Assembly (NCBI GenBank): GCA_021399445.1
Contig: JAJTUQ010000005.1
Coordinates: 3,720,001 to 3,784,000, forward strand
Reading direction: 5' to 3'
DNA from: Xylogone sp. PMI_703
Taxonomy: Eukaryota > Ascomycota > Leotiomycetes
Length of the DNA stretch: 64,000 bases
Under the pieces are notes generated by a model. The model had not been told where the DNA came from, ran no database searches, and worked only from the letters and a program-made list of their open reading frames with translations. The position numbers and the translations under genes were made by a program. Positions 20,801 to 34,441 of the stretch are shown one piece after another. How positions within the stretch are numbered: the stretch's first letter is position 1; every line of letters starts with the position of its first letter.

Positions 20801-22474
20801 TTGTCGTAGCAAGTAGCGACATTCACGAAGATGCTGAGGACGAGTTTAGGGGCACACGCTCAGCAGGTAACTCTCCTGTAAAACGAGAACGTCCCCAGTC
20901 CTGGACTGTTGAGCCATGGAACGGTCAGCCACGCAAGTCTAGCAATCGTGTATCGTCAAATCCTCGCAAGAAGCCGGCTCCAGGGGCCGTGCCTCCTCTT
21001 CCGGGTCAAGAGAGTAATGCTACGGGTTTGGGTATAGTGACGGAAGATCCCGTTGAACAATTTAGTGAAGAGGGCGGGGAGAGAGGTAGACTGTTTGTCA
21101 AAGTCATCGGTGTGAAGGAGCTTGACTTGCCATTACCAAAGAGTGAGTACTGCTACACTTTGCCCCATGTGTATATGCGTGCATCAGCTGATCGAAGATA
21201 TAGATGAGCGTAGCTACTTTAGTCTAACGCTTGATAATGGTGTACATTGTGTGACTACGGCATGGCTTGAATTAGGGAAAAACGCGCCAATCGGCCAAGA
21301 GTTCGAACTCGTGGTCCCAAATGATCTCGAATTTCAGTTAACATTGAATGCTAAACTTGAAAAGCCCGCTCCGAAGCATGTGCCGGAATCTCCTCCTAAA
21401 ACGGCTAAGGCACCAAAACCATCAACATTTAGTCGGGTTTTTGCTTCTCCTAAGAAACGTAAAGAGCTTGAGATGAAGCAGAAGGAGGAGGAGCAGCGCA
21501 TTGCCCAGCAAAAGCAACGTGATGCTCAGGCTAAGAAGACATTGAGTCAGCCTACCACGTGGGACCTCTTGTCTCCTTTAGCTGCTGAAGATGGAAGTTT
21601 CGGGCGATCATATGTCAGCCTCAAGGATCATGAGGTAAACTGCTATGGACGTCCATACGTGGTTGATGTTGCGTGCTTCAATGAGTGGGCTACTGAAGAA
21701 TCAAATATCTCTTCTAGTGCACGAAGTAAGAGATCAGCTAATCAAGTCCAGCGACGAGCACCATACAAGATTGGAAAACTAGAATTACAGCTTCTCTTTG
21801 TACCAAAACCAAAGGGTGCAACAGATGATGACATGCCAAAGAGCATGAACGCCTGCATTCGTGAAATGAAGGATGCGGAGGCAGCGCTTGCTCGGAATTG
21901 GGAAGGTATTCTGAGCCAGCAAGGTGGAGATTGTCCTGTGAGTTACTTCCGGCCCCTGAAGAGTTACCATCTTCTTTTTATACCAGCATTTTACTAATGA
22001 TGATATCTTTAGTATTGGCGCCGCCGATTTTTCAAATTGAAAGGTAGCAAGCTCACAGCTTACCACGAATCAACACGTCAGCCTCGGGCTACGATTAATC
22101 TTGCCAATGCTTGTAAACTCATTGATGACCGCAGCGCTCTCACCCAAAAAGAAACCAGTGGCAGAGGGGGCACACGCCGAAAGTCCGGCTTTGCAGAAGA
22201 GGAAGAGGGCTACATGTTTGTCGAAGAAGGCTTCCGTATCCGATTTAACAACGGTGAAGTAATTGACTTTTATGCTGACTCTCGTGCCGACAAGGAAGGT
22301 TGGATGAAGGTTCTTGATGCCTGTATAGGTAAAGAAAGCGAGGGTGCTAAGAATGGCTGGTGTAGCCTTGTTCTCAAACGGGAAGAAAGCTTAAGAAAGA
22401 CGGCAACGGAACGACCTCAGACCGCTGCTTCTCGAGAAAGACATCACCAGCGAACAAGGAGCATGATTGTTTAA
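17812..22474 (+). CDS. BUD4: BUD4 anillin-like septation protein with C-terminal PH domain
   Basis: Cortical scaffold that organises septin rings and marks septation sites in hyphae. Six exons (17812-17832, 17954-18073, 18131-20656, 20770-21142, 21204-21937, 22013-22474) give 1411 residues, all phases closing. The N-terminal two-thirds is disordered, with Ser/Pro-rich segments, a run of seven His at about residue 226 and long Asp/Glu runs. The conserved core includes RRSSIERLQKASRVKNSN. The anillin homology region reads RGYLMRQNTKIVVAS, then SYFSLTLDNGVHCVTTAW. The last exon encodes a PH domain from YWRRRFFKLKGSKLTAYHE to EGWMKVLDACIG. The intron at 20657 has the weak donor GTTGTG but is required: unspliced sequence stops at once. 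The first exon is only 21 bases. Confidence 0.95.
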
Positions 22475-23557
22475 GGGATGGACTACGGCACTATTAAATA
22501 CCGAGGACAAATTCTCGATGATACCTTCACATACCCATTTTATTCTTGGCATCCATTATTTTCAGGCTCTTTGATTCTTCAATACCTCGGTTTCAGGCTT
22601 TCTTCCAAAACTACTCTTGATCTTTCCTCAAGCCCTGGTTGGCGTTCGTTCGGTGTCGCGAAGACCTGTGGGGAGGTTAATTCCTTCTATTTCTTTTTCA
22701 TTGAAGGAGCTGTCATCCACGTTACTGGAATATTTCTTTGCTTATTGTTTGTGTATTGGAATATCGTGCCTGGGAGATCCTGGCGTTATACTGGCTATTT
22801 TTCTTTTTGACGTAGTAGCGGGCATGCCTGAGGGATGAGAAATGAGAGATGTACGTGTAATGAAAATGTGTTGAAAAATCTTCCAATTGCATATGTGACG
22901 ATGTTTCTTTTGTGATGCCTTGTCTCAGACGGGCGGGTTTTACAGACAGTGGTATTTTAACGATCTCAACTTAGGAGTCGCCTACTCTAAGGGTTAATGC
23001 TGAACTCCTCAACGATGTTTTCAAGATCAAACTTAATCAGGTCACCACTACACATCTAATTAATAGCTTGCTGATGTTGTTGATAATTGGTATATACATC
23101 TTCTTTCCAATATCAACCAACAACTGATGCTTGCCGCCTAGCATTTCCACCCTACAGGTTGCTCTTTCCGTATACACGGAAAAAATTGTCTGCCCTCCCT
23201 GTACTCCTGTCCAGGGCGCACCTTACAGCCGTATCTTGAATGTCAGTCTGTTTTCCCCTTCGTCAAGCAGGCATAGATGGTCTCCTAGAGGGGAAAAACG
23301 TAGACGACTAAAGTATGTACGACACTCATGTCAAATTGACAGAATATCACACACCCGCAGTACATATCTCAGGGATTTGTTCGATAGTGATTCCTTAACA
23401 GACATCTCAGTCCATAATGTGGGTGTGTCACTCATTTCCCTCTAAGCAAAATCTGGAAAGCTTTATTTGGATTCCGGAATGTGTGTGGTCTGGGACATTC
23501 TGCACTTCTTGTGCATCTATATGTAAGGACCTAATCAGCACGATAAAGCCGCCTCAT
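22475..23557. other. Convergent 3' flanks of BUD4 and POP3
   Basis: About 1.1 kb. Small open frames just after BUD4 are T-rich and look like 3' UTR. A minus-strand stretch near 23131-23330 is weakly protein-like with in-frame stops, but too weak to call. Confidence 0.5.
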
Positions 23558-24490
23558 TCAGAGGACTTTTTTCACCACAGGCGCGGAAGTCTGTATTGAG
23601 TTAACTTTTAGAGGCATATAAGCAGCTCTCCGTGCCTCATCCAGCCAAGGGATTTCAATTTCTGCCACCCTCTCCCTTACCAGATCGATGAGGGCGTTTG
23701 AATAGGGGGCGCCTTCTAGTATTCCACAGCACGACACCCTGGGAAGACCTAGCGCTGCACAAAGTTGGACATCGCTGCCCTTTGGCAGTTGTACAAGCCG
23801 CGTAGGCGGTAATCCAGGGTGAGCGGTTGAGGCAGTGGCGATCAACTGAGGGAGGTGAGCGTTTAGGATAGGTGGTTGATTAGATCGTGGAATGAAAATT
23901 GCTGCAAAGTGAGCATTTAAAGGATCACTGGGTGTTTGCGTATTGGTGGCATGGACTTCAGTCGTGGCAGGAGCTGCGTCTAGATTGGTTGCAGGAAACT
24001 CTGTTGCAGAGTTTCCAGAGCGGAGTCGCCGAGCTTCTTGAGACTGAGATTCAAGTCTGCGGGTGATATTATTCAGCCCGACCACGACAAACTTGGAAAT
24101 TTCAGGGGACGGTGGGATCATGCCGGCAGCTTGCCCTCCTTCCCTGGCGTTTGCTTCGCGCCTCTTGCGTTTCTTTTGACGCTTTCCATTGGATGCGGGG
24201 ACATGATCTGCTCTATATTTTCCTATGGGTGAAAGCAAACTTGAAGCAATCAGCAAGGGCCCATGCGCAAAGAGTGTTAAGACAAAGAGCGCCATCTGGC
24301 AGACCTCCACCTTACTTGCAAAGCAGCTCAAGGATTATTCCTTCAGTCTCTTGCGAGATTTGAGGCCTGAAGTGAAAATTAGCTTCACGATTTTTCAAGA
24401 ACTGGTGTTATAGGACATATAATATATATACCATTGAGTAGTTGTGTAAGGGGTGTCTAGTTGGAAGATAGTCTTTGGGACCCTCTCCAT
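23558..24490 (-). CDS. POP3: RNase P/MRP subunit POP3 homolog
   Basis: Protein subunit of nuclear RNase P and RNase MRP, needed for tRNA 5' and rRNA processing. Three exons (24490-24432, 24366-24316, 24239-23558) give 263 residues. The start is ATG at 24490 (MERVPKTIFQLDTPYTTTQW), joined to PQISQETEGIILELLC and then LLSPIGKYRADH, the order seen in fungal Pop3. A basic stretch KRQKKRKRR (about residue 60) could be a nuclear signal or RNA contact. The C-terminal part has an L7Ae-like core: VGLNNITRRLE, IFIPRSNQPPILNAHLP, TRLVQLPKGSDVQLCAALGLPRVSCCGI. The third acceptor is CAAG, slightly atypical. It is divergent from the ubiquitin hydrolase gene. Confidence 0.85.
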
Positions 24491-25359
24491 GTCACATTGG
24501 TAGTCTGAGAACTCTATGATAAAAGACCGAGAGGATAGTCGCAGGGATATTAGGATTCTTATGCTCTAAATGTTCGCACCCAGTCCTTCCTCAAATTAGA
24601 GTATTAAATCAGCTGAAAAATCATGCGATCTGAGTCGCAATTTGAAAGAGTATAAAATTAACAGTTGATTTTTAAAAGGAAATGGCTTCAATACTGGATC
24701 TAGCTATGCCTCTCATGACTTTACCGGCGCATTTCATTCGACGTAAATCTGTTCCGCCCGTTAAGACGCGGTGTGATAATGCTCTAGTCCCAAACCAGCT
24801 AGACCAATTCATAAGACAGCCATGACGTTTGCTGACAGGCTCAACATGATTGCATTAGGACCAAGTCACGTGGTTTTTCGCCTGCCTTGCCAATGGCCTG
24901 GGGAGTTGTTGATGACGGATTCGGTTAGCGTGTAACGCGTCCAAGCAGATACGGGTGTGAAAGCTTGGACTTCTGATCGATAAGAGGGCCTTTCTGAAAA
25001 TGAGAGCTTTCTGATATCGAAAGGCAGCAGTCTGGTCTGCTCTTCCGGACACCCGCATACCTGCTTCCTCCCTGCGTCTGGCTTCTTCACAGTCGGAAAC
25101 TACTATCTCGGCCTGCGCCATTTTCTTTAAGGGTACGACCTGACAAACTCTCCAGTGGTTTGTCCATGTTGGTTGAGCTTCTTGGTCGCCTAACCTTTGG
25201 TCCAACCGTGGCCCCTCCTCCCAAATTTCTCATGGCCCCTCAGTAGAAGACAACACATGAGACACAATTGGGGAGCTTAGAAGCTTCGGAGCTTTCTACT
25301 GCGGAGCTTCTGCTCTTAGGCCTCACTTTCAAGATATTACTTCCTTCCGGATTTGCCAA
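24491..25359. promoter_or_regulatory. Divergent intergenic region POP3 / ubiquitin hydrolase
   Basis: 870 bases between two divergent starts. A palindromic CACGTG lies at 24867-24872, a possible bHLH site. No gene seen; small frames near 24855-25205 lack protein character. Confidence 0.5.
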
Positions 25360-28300
25360 ATGGACTACGAACCAGCAGAGCTGTCGCGAGAACGTGCGGC
25401 ATCCTCAGAGCCTTGCGCTACTCGCCCGAACCCCTTCGATCACAACGAGCACGCTGCGCGAAAACGGCAACGGGTTTCAGGTGGAGGTTCTCGAAGTAGA
25501 TCCGTTGATACGGCCCCAAGTTCAGATCTTGAGACGAATCCAGGCCCTCGACGAGCTGCTACGCTGAACGAAGGCAGCACTACAACTCCTGCCGCCCCGC
25601 CACGGACTCCTCCAAGCAGTCTGCAACACAACCTACCACCAGAACCGACCTCAAGTAGGGTTACTATCAATCTACGCACGGCTCGTCCTCTTGATGCGAT
25701 ACCTTCATCCCCCTCCTCGCTGCCGACGCCATCTAAAATAATGGACAATGGGGAGGAAGCAGTGCCCAGGATCGATGGGGCAGAGGAAGCTGCCAGTCCT
25801 ACGCCAGCACCAGATTTCTGCGTGGAGACTCCGCAGTCGTCAGCATCAGGCATGGGAAGTCCTCCCATAGAACTAGTTGCGGTTAGTGATGATGAGTCGG
25901 ATTTCGCCCACCAGAGCCCTCCGCTGGCTATTATACAGGATGACGAGGTGTTTGTCGATCCAATGACTTGCTTCCCATATAATGCAGACGGAGAGCCTCT
26001 GTCAACTACTGTTCGAAGGCTGGTCAACTTTCTTCAATATGGTATCTCCAGCCACCCTATATTCATTTTACGTCGGGATGCTGATAAGTGCCAGAAAACG
26101 TTGATAGTGAAGAGCCGTTCGTCAAATTGCGTGATTGGATCGAGAGATTTTTGGCATTCATCAGTCTCGACAATTCCTATGAGTGCTTTGTCAAGTATCG
26201 TGAATTCTGGCTTGCGTTCCCAGATGTTCCATTTTCCTTGAGCTGGCGAAGGTACGTTCCTGGCAACAGGTCTCTCAAACAAAAATTGCTAAAAGAAAAG
26301 AATGCGTATTCTAACTTCATCTTAGTCGATTTTTTGGCTCATTTCTTCAACGAAGCCGAGAGGGTAGGCAAGCATTGAGCGACTTCCTTTGCCAGTTTGC
26401 GCGTCTTACTGCGAGATTTCTTACCATGGATATTCGGACTTTATCCTACTATAACAAGGTCTCTAGTGATAAAGAGCCTGACCTCGCATCTAGAGGTTAC
26501 CTGTTCGCATACGGCTTTTTATTGCGCAAAGAGGATGGCTCGCATATTGGTAGAAACTTGGAAACCCATTATCGTTGGAATTGGGATGACGATGTCCTCA
26601 TGATGACTTCTAATTTCCAGGCGGAGGGTGGCTCCTTACAAGCTATGAAAAGCTTCGTAGATGGTTTGCTGCCTGTTATTTCAACCTATCCCAAGTTCAT
26701 TGACTATCTAACTGAGCCGTGTCGACTGGTTGCGAAGATGGTCACTGACGCTGCTACTCTCTGGGAACGGTCAAATGATCAACAATATTTACAAGCAAAC
26801 ATGGAGGTATTCTCCCTTGGATTTGATTTCTTCAAAGCTATGGCCGCAACCTTGGACAGTATAATAGAAAAACACGTTACATGTCTGACTCCTGACTCGG
26901 TAATTGCTCATCTCACGAGTTTAACCCAAATACTGCGACAAAGTCTCTTTTATGAGGTAGAAGGCACAAAAGATATCCTTCAAAGCCGGAAAGAAGAACA
27001 CCCGGAACTTACAAAAAGACATATGCCAAGGGTCATATCCACCGAATGGAAGTTCAAGGTACTTCATAAACTTATAACTTCTGCTCAAATGCAACTTCGA
27101 GTGGCCGGTGTCACAACGATGTGCCAGGACCTGCTTTCACTATACCAGAGTGTAAGAGCAGTGGAGCCTACTTCAAGCCCTCTTCTTTTGTATTTTTCGA
27201 ACTTTGTTCTTCAGAACAAGCTAGTCGATTACATTGTTGGCACAGGCTCTCACCCGGAAATCATTAATGAGAGTAATAATATTCTCGGATTTCTCATCGT
27301 CACAAAGACTTATACTACGCAACTGACTGATACTATCTGGCAAACAGTGGTGACCAGTCAAGATCCCAGAGTTGTCGAAGCTATTTTGTTAATGGTACGG
27401 AGATGTCTCAATCTCTATGACTATCAAGCCCTCCTGCATATATGTAAAAAGGTTAGCTCTCTGTCTTTAGAGACATTCACATTGGCGATGAGAGGCTTTT
27501 GCGAATCTCTATTCAGAGAGCTTATAGGCAAGTCAGCTGCAGAAGGATTCGCACATGTCGATGCGCCACCTTACGACCTGTGTGTTCGGCTGATGCGTGA
27601 ATCCTCCAGCAAAGTCGAAACGTCAACGATATGTAGCGATATTCAAAATTTCGCAGCTATCCGACTGCATGAGCTTCTTGGACACGGCCCTCCCTCAGAT
27701 GTTCGTAGTGAGATCTACGTCAGCTGCATTGAAGATATCTCAGCGAGAACACCTACTGCTCCGGGTAGTATATGTGCTTTAAATGCTCTTCTTCGACAGA
27801 ACATGGTAACAGATCTGCGGATATTAACTACAATGCACGGATTGACGAAATTGGTCATTGAAGAGTTAGAATCGACCATGTCAGGAGATCCCGACTCCTC
27901 GGCACAATCACTCATAGGCACAACTGCTGCCGGTGCTGCACGTCGCGAACTACTAATCGCCATCATTGTACATGAGCCCGGCACCATTTCAGAAGAGCTT
28001 GCTTCACGGCTATGGGACCTCCTTGTTGGTAGTGGATCGCGATCTTTGGCTGATAGAGAATCGGCATGGGAGGTTCTGAACACTGCATCCAAGAAAACCT
28101 CCATCGAAAACCCGTTCATTGCCTACTGCTACAGGGAGAGCCTCCCTCACCTCTCGCCGGAGTTCTTCACCATTGGGACGCTAAACTTTGTGCACTATGC
28201 GATAATATCTTGGATCAGTGGGCTAAGCCGTGGCGGAATGCGCTACAATGATGCAGAAGAAGATGGATACTCCTTCCAATCAGATGCTCTCGACCATCTT

Positions 28301-31300
28301 TGGCGGATGATCTTGACTGCACCTCCTAACACGATTGATACCCAAGCAATCCAGATATTAAACGAGATATATCTTGATAGCCCGGCTATTATTTCTATGC
28401 CTAGAAGTAAATCACGAGAACTGCATCTGGCTCTTGTTAATCGCTGCCTTGATCAAATGGCCGATGCTGCATCTAAGCTCAGAGTATTCAGTAAAAGTGA
28501 TTCTGAAGAAGACGATAGCAGGATGATGTTAGTTGCCGACGAGTCTCAATTCCAAGAACAAGAGTTGATGTTTTCCCGGAGTCTTGCTGTGCTACGAGAG
28601 TTCTTACGGGCATATCAGCTTAAATCAAGATTTGCTACTCCCAAGAAGTCAAGATCTCCTATAGTAACCGGATCTAGCACTGTTGAAGGAGAGCCCTTAA
28701 CTGTGAAATATCAATCATTTGATGGCAACAAACACACAGAAGTCAAGAGTCTGACTCTTGGCAAACTAAATACAGCTGCCTCACTACTTGCCAGTCTGCA
28801 GCAGGCAACTGGTTTCAAGAACTACAAAATTTTCTGCGGTGGAAAGGAATTCTCTCCTGATTCAGTGGACATCTGCAAGTCTCTGGAAGACTTGAATCTG
28901 AACGGCCTCGTTTTGGTTCAACGGAGGGATGATGGAGATAGCTCAGGAATCCTTGCCCCTGGTATAAAATCGAGCCTTGAAGAAGAGATAACGAGACATT
29001 TCGATGAGTTATGGGGCTATCTTAGCTTGCATGAGAAAGTGGCTCGAGAAGTAAGGCCTCCACTCCTAAGAATATTGCTTTCACATTGCATACTAATCAT
29101 TACAATTAGATATATTATTTCCTTATCCAGTTTCCTGTATACGGACGATTACTTGAAAAGCTCGAGTCCCAAGAAACACCCTACACTGAAATATTCCCCT
29201 TGGGGCAGCCATTTAAATGTCTATATGCCATACATGCTCTGGGAAACTATGTCAGCATTAAGGCTCACAAGGTACATGAACGTAATCTCTCCAATCTTGT
29301 ATCAGTACTTGCTGACCTGCATTAGGGACAGATTGAGGAGGATATACTTGGCAGAGCAATCGAATTAATCGTTTCCGCAATTTCAAATCCTGATATTCTT
29401 GAGCAATGCCCTTCTCAGGACTTACGCGATTTCCTTGCGATAAATCTTATCGATAGATTTTTGCAGTTTCTCAGAGGTGTGTCCAGATCCCAAGTAGCAC
29501 TCCGTTACAATTATTTACTGATATATCCATAGAGCCTAATATTTCTAGCACTGTGGTTTCATCATTTGGCCAAGGTCTTGTAGAACGCCTGATACAGTTG
29601 CTTCTTATTTCTCGTTCTGCTACAAGCTCACCGAATTCCGTACATCTGACCTGGAGAATTTTTGAAGTTATGCTCGAGGCATCAGTTCACAACCCTTTAT
29701 TCTGGGCCGCTTTCAAGGGCCATCTAACAGGTTCTCCACTTTTTCAAAATCTACTTCTCGAAGACCCACGAACAGTAATACGCAAGAGCGTGTATAAGCA
29801 AATAAGTAACAAGTGCAGCTTTAGCCCTAGGTAAGGATCATCCTCTTGATTTATAATAGTTTACCACGCTCACTCCATTTCAGTCACGCTCAAGTTACAA
29901 ATATAGAGTTCATATCAACTTTCTGGGCATTAGTTGTCGGTTTGATCCCTATATCTATTTCGAAACCAACTCAATGTGAAGAAACGCTGGGATTAGGATT
30001 GAGCCTGCTTAAGAATCTGCCAGAGGCGAGTAACGAAAGCGTGGACCTTTCTCAGTTAATTGTGGAATGGGGTCACTTACTCATTGACTATGAATCCAAA
30101 GAAGTATGCTGCTCTTATCAAGCTTATAATGAAAGTACTAATAGAAGATCAGGTCATTGGTCACCCAGAAGCTGTTGATGGCGCCACTCATGGCCTTGCA
30201 AATCTTCTCTATCAAGCAGCTAGTCTTGCACAGGTCTGGCAGCAGCCTCTCAACTGCGGGTATGCTCCTACCTTGAATATCCTTTTTAATCTCTGGCTTC
30301 TGTGAATCTAGACTAACCTAGCTAGAAATCTGGCTGTTGGAATCTTCCAGAAGCACCTCTTCCCAGGATTCAGGGAAGTTGAAGAGGTGGAAAAGGAAAT
30401 AGTACCAGTTCTGAATACTATGACGAGACATTTACTTTCAGAAACCATTTATCTGCTAGTAAAAGATGATGAACGGCAATACAGAGCCATTCTCCAACTT
30501 TTAGGGAGCCTTGTTCCGTATGAAAATGGACCCGATAGTAAGCCATGTCTCTATTTATGATAATACTCAACTAATGTTCTATCAAGGCCCGTATTCCCTG
30601 GAGCTCACCTACCAATTCGATCGAACTAAGTCAGTAAGGTCTTCAACTGGCTATGTGGGACTTAAGAATTTGTCAAATACCTGTTACCTCAATTCACTAT
30701 TTACCCAGCTGTTCATGAACATTCCGTTTCGGGAATTTATAATGAATGCACGTGTTCAGGATACCTCGAATTTCAAGCTACTTGGAGAAACTCAGAAGCT
30801 ATTTGGCTTCATGCAAAATAGTTTAGCGAGATATGTCGATCCCACAAATCTTGCTGCTTCAATTCGCACGTATGAGGACACCCATATTGATGTCAGTATT
30901 CAAATGGATGTAGATGAATTCTACAACCTTATATTCGATAGGTGGGAAGGTCAAATCATAGCAGCAGATGTGAAAAGACAATTCCGCTCATTCTACGGTG
31001 GTCAACTTGTCCAACAAGTCAAATCTAAGGAATGCCCTCACATATCTGAGCGTCTAGAGCCGTTCTCTGCCATTCAATGTGATATCAAGGGGAAAAGTAG
31101 TCTCCAGGAGAGTCTTCAAGCTTATGTAGACGGAGAAATCATGGAGGGTGATAACAAATACAAATGCTCAACTTGTGATCGACATGTTGATGCAGTCAAA
31201 AGGGCATGTCTAAAAGATGTCCCAGATAATTTAATCTTCCACCTGAAACGGTTCGATTTCAACCTGCGGACTCTCCAACGTAGCAAGATCAACGACTATT

Positions 31301-33644
31301 TTTCGTTCCCTAAAGAAATAGACATGCGGCCATACAAAGTGGAGCATCTTATGAATACCCCAGATGATTCACCAGAAGATATTTTTGAGCTAGTCGGGAT
31401 ATTAATCCACTCTGGTACGGCCGAGTCGGGACACTACTATTCTTATATACGGGAAAGACCTTCAAGTAAAGGTCAAGAAAGTTGGGTAGAATTCAACGAT
31501 GACAACGTGACGACTTGGGACCCAGCAAACCTTGAAGGCAGCTGCTTTGGGGGAGCCGATTATCGAGGTCCTGCTGGCCAGGGAAATCTGCAATTTGATA
31601 AGAGTTACAGTGCTTATATGCTCTTCTACCAGCGATCCTCTGTTGTTGCTGCTCAGAAACAAGCTCTGGAGGAGTCTCACCAGCTGAGCCCTGTCCGATT
31701 ACAGCTATCGCATGCTCTTTCTTCTCACATCGCCGCAGAGAATGAAAACATGATATTGAAGTATTCATTATATGATCCTTCTCATATACCCTTTGTTATA
31801 AAAATGCTCAATAACATGAAGCATATTAATGGTGGAAAATGCTCGGAGTCCCATATTTTAGAGAAGCAGGCCATTACAATGGCCCTTAATCACCTCGATC
31901 AGGTTGTTGCTCGGACCAAGGAACTCCCAGACTTCCCTACCTTCATGGTTGCTCTGAAACAGATATTTCACGGCTGTGGTGAATGTAGCAGGGACTTTCT
32001 CGAATGGTTTTGCGATTGTCCAGAGGCGCTAAGGCATCTCCTTATACGAAACCCAGACGCCTTTGTACGCAGCGAGACTGCATCCACCATACTGGGGGCT
32101 TTGATCAAAGTCAAGAACTCTGTCCCCTACGCATATGGAATGAATGAGGATGAGGACAACGATGACAGTGACCCTCATGTCCTTGTTGACTTTGTCAAGA
32201 CGCTTGACAAAATGATGGATATATTCCATACCAGTATCAGAGCTTGGCCAGAGTATTTTGGTGTTCTCTCAAGCATAGCGGACCTAGGCAAGCCTGAAGC
32301 CGTTCTTCTGTTAGACATGGGTTTCCTTCGCAAGTGTCTGGATATTATATGTGCAGATCCAAATCTTCCATCCAGCGCCCAGATTAGCCGGATGCTTACA
32401 ATCATATCAAAGCGTAATCTTTCGAGACCGGTGTCTTATGATGCAATCATCTCCCTCGCCTTCAAGCTTCTCCGATCTTGTGACGATACAGCTACGCCCT
32501 GCGCGGATTATGAACAAAGAGTCGAGCTTGCTCTTGTAGGGGCAACAATACCTTTTACAACTACAGAGCATCAGCAGCTTATGCAGCACTGGATAAGATC
32601 GAACTCAAACATATTCGTGGAGAAATTGCTCCATCTTAATCAAAACGAGCATGCTACTAGAAGGATCCTTATCATACTTCTCCACTGGCAAGAAAATATT
32701 GACAATCAAATATTCAACGCAATCATCCGAGGAATCAAGAAGGATGTCGCTTCTGCCTCGTTTCTAAGAGCAGCACTTGTCTATTGCGAAAACTCTGAAC
32801 ACGAAGATGGATTGGCACGAATGGTCGAGCATGTTATCAAGATATGTCGCCAAATTGATAACACTGAAGGAAGAGAGTTCTTGCAGTTCTTTAGGGGAAT
32901 CTTTGATATGGAATCCACCCCTAACGATATTTCGACCGAAGAGATGTATAAGTATTTTCTTCAGCGGATCCCAGAGTGGGCCCCCAGTCTTCTTACATAC
33001 TACGACGCTTCCGTCCGAGCTGATACCGAGGATTTTCTCACTGGCATCATCTTCAACTATGGTTCGGGTACTAAATTAGGTGACTCAGAAGATGATGAAC
33101 TGAAGGCTAAACTTAGCACGTCTCTTGCTCAGGCTCTAGGCATAGCTTGCCTTCGATATTTGGACGACACATATATTCGGGCCCGACAACAGGTTATCCG
33201 GGCCAGTTTGCTGAGCATATACAGTATCATCGATACATGTGTGCCTTTTTATGACGTGCCTGAAAATGAAGATGAAGTCGACGACACTACTCAAGACTTT
33301 AGAGATCTGCGCAACTGTAAGTTCCCAACACATCCGAATTGCCCTTTTTCTGCCTCACTCCTTGGCAAATTAAAAAGAACAAAGGTCAGAGACTGACCAC
33401 ACTATCCATAGCCGTTCTCCCCAACATGAAGAAATGGATGGTGGAAGAAGTGGACGAAGACGGATCAGGTAAATATATCCACATTAATTTTCACCAATAT
33501 GACTATATGCTAAAGGTTTCTTTTTACAAAACAGAATGGGAGGCTTCAGAAGGAGAATACGGCTCCTCTGAGCCAATGGAGAGCATCAATGAGCTCTCAC
33601 TCCCCGCCGACTCTGACCTTAATGACACCGAGGTCCAACTCTAA
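25360..33644 (+). CDS. Giant ubiquitin carboxyl-terminal hydrolase (USP family, DUF3517 type)
   Basis: Cysteine protease that removes ubiquitin from proteins; the large size and central domain match fungal DUF3517 hydrolases related to USP9X/USP34. Twelve exons (25360-26041, 26095-26251, 26326-29050, 29110-29271, 29326-29476, 29533-29830, 29884-30103, 30153-30259, 30326-30537, 30587-33316, 33412-33468, 33535-33644) total 7611 bases, 2536 residues, all phases consistent. The N-terminal 220 residues are disordered and Pro/Ser-rich. A long helical region follows, with a ubiquitin-like stretch near 28690-28920. The catalytic domain starts GYVGLKNLSNTCYLNS (nucleophile Cys about 1604). It has a CSTC zinc-type pair and the His box SGHYYSYIRE (about 1852). 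The tail is helical and ends in an acidic segment. Confidence 0.92.
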
Positions 33645-34441
33645 GATTCCCACGGTGTTGGACGATGTAACGAATTTCCTTCTTCTGTAGTCCGGATTCT
33701 GGCTTTCCAATATCTTGAAATTGTCATTTCTACTTTTCCTTTCTTATCTTCTCCTTCTGACGGCCTTGAGAATTGTCAAAGAGGTACCGGCGTATTAGCA
33801 GGTTTTGTGGGTTGGGAACACGGCTGAGTAAGTCAAATGAAAATAGGGGACGGATATGGACCCTGTCTTAGCATTGAACGGCGCATTGGCGTGATGAATT
33901 ATCCCGAGAGTCTGGGCCCGTCCTCCCGCTCTCTCTCTCTCTCTATTTGTCTCTTCTAAGCAAGAATGAAGTCATAGATAGGATCGGCGTAACATCTATC
34001 TAGTGAATGGATAGGGTCTTTCTGTCCCTTGAACTAAAATCTTGCACCTCGCATATTGTAGTGGGATGATGAACAGTACTGAGACAATATGCAAAAACAG
34101 CCTTCGTTTTAATCTCGTTGGTTTAATAGCAAGTAAAAGTGGGGCCAGTTAGTACAATATTCCAACGTAGGTTCATTTATTTTGTATTCTACATCTATTT
34201 TTATTTCATTTCTCATGCCCGAAAAAAGTAAAATGCAACCCATACCCCAAAATGATGATCAAAATAGTAAAGCCAGTCCCTAAAAGGTTCCAGATCGCAG
34301 CACTTGCTCTCAAGAACCATGTAACATGAAGAAGTGAAAAGGAGGACAGTTGAAATGGAAAAAGGAAGATCGCTATGGCGAGATTACATATGATAAATAT
34401 AGACCGGAAGAAGTGAATGTCATTATCGTTGACAAGACATT
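33645..34441. other. Convergent 3' flanks with a CT microsatellite
   Basis: About 800 bases between converging genes. A (CT)8 microsatellite occupies about 33929-33944. No coding exon or RNA gene was recognised. Confidence 0.55.

Noticed and set aside
23131..23330. Weak minus-strand protein-like stretch between BUD4 and POP3
   Set aside because: Several stops, short, and no recognisable motif; chance is not excluded.
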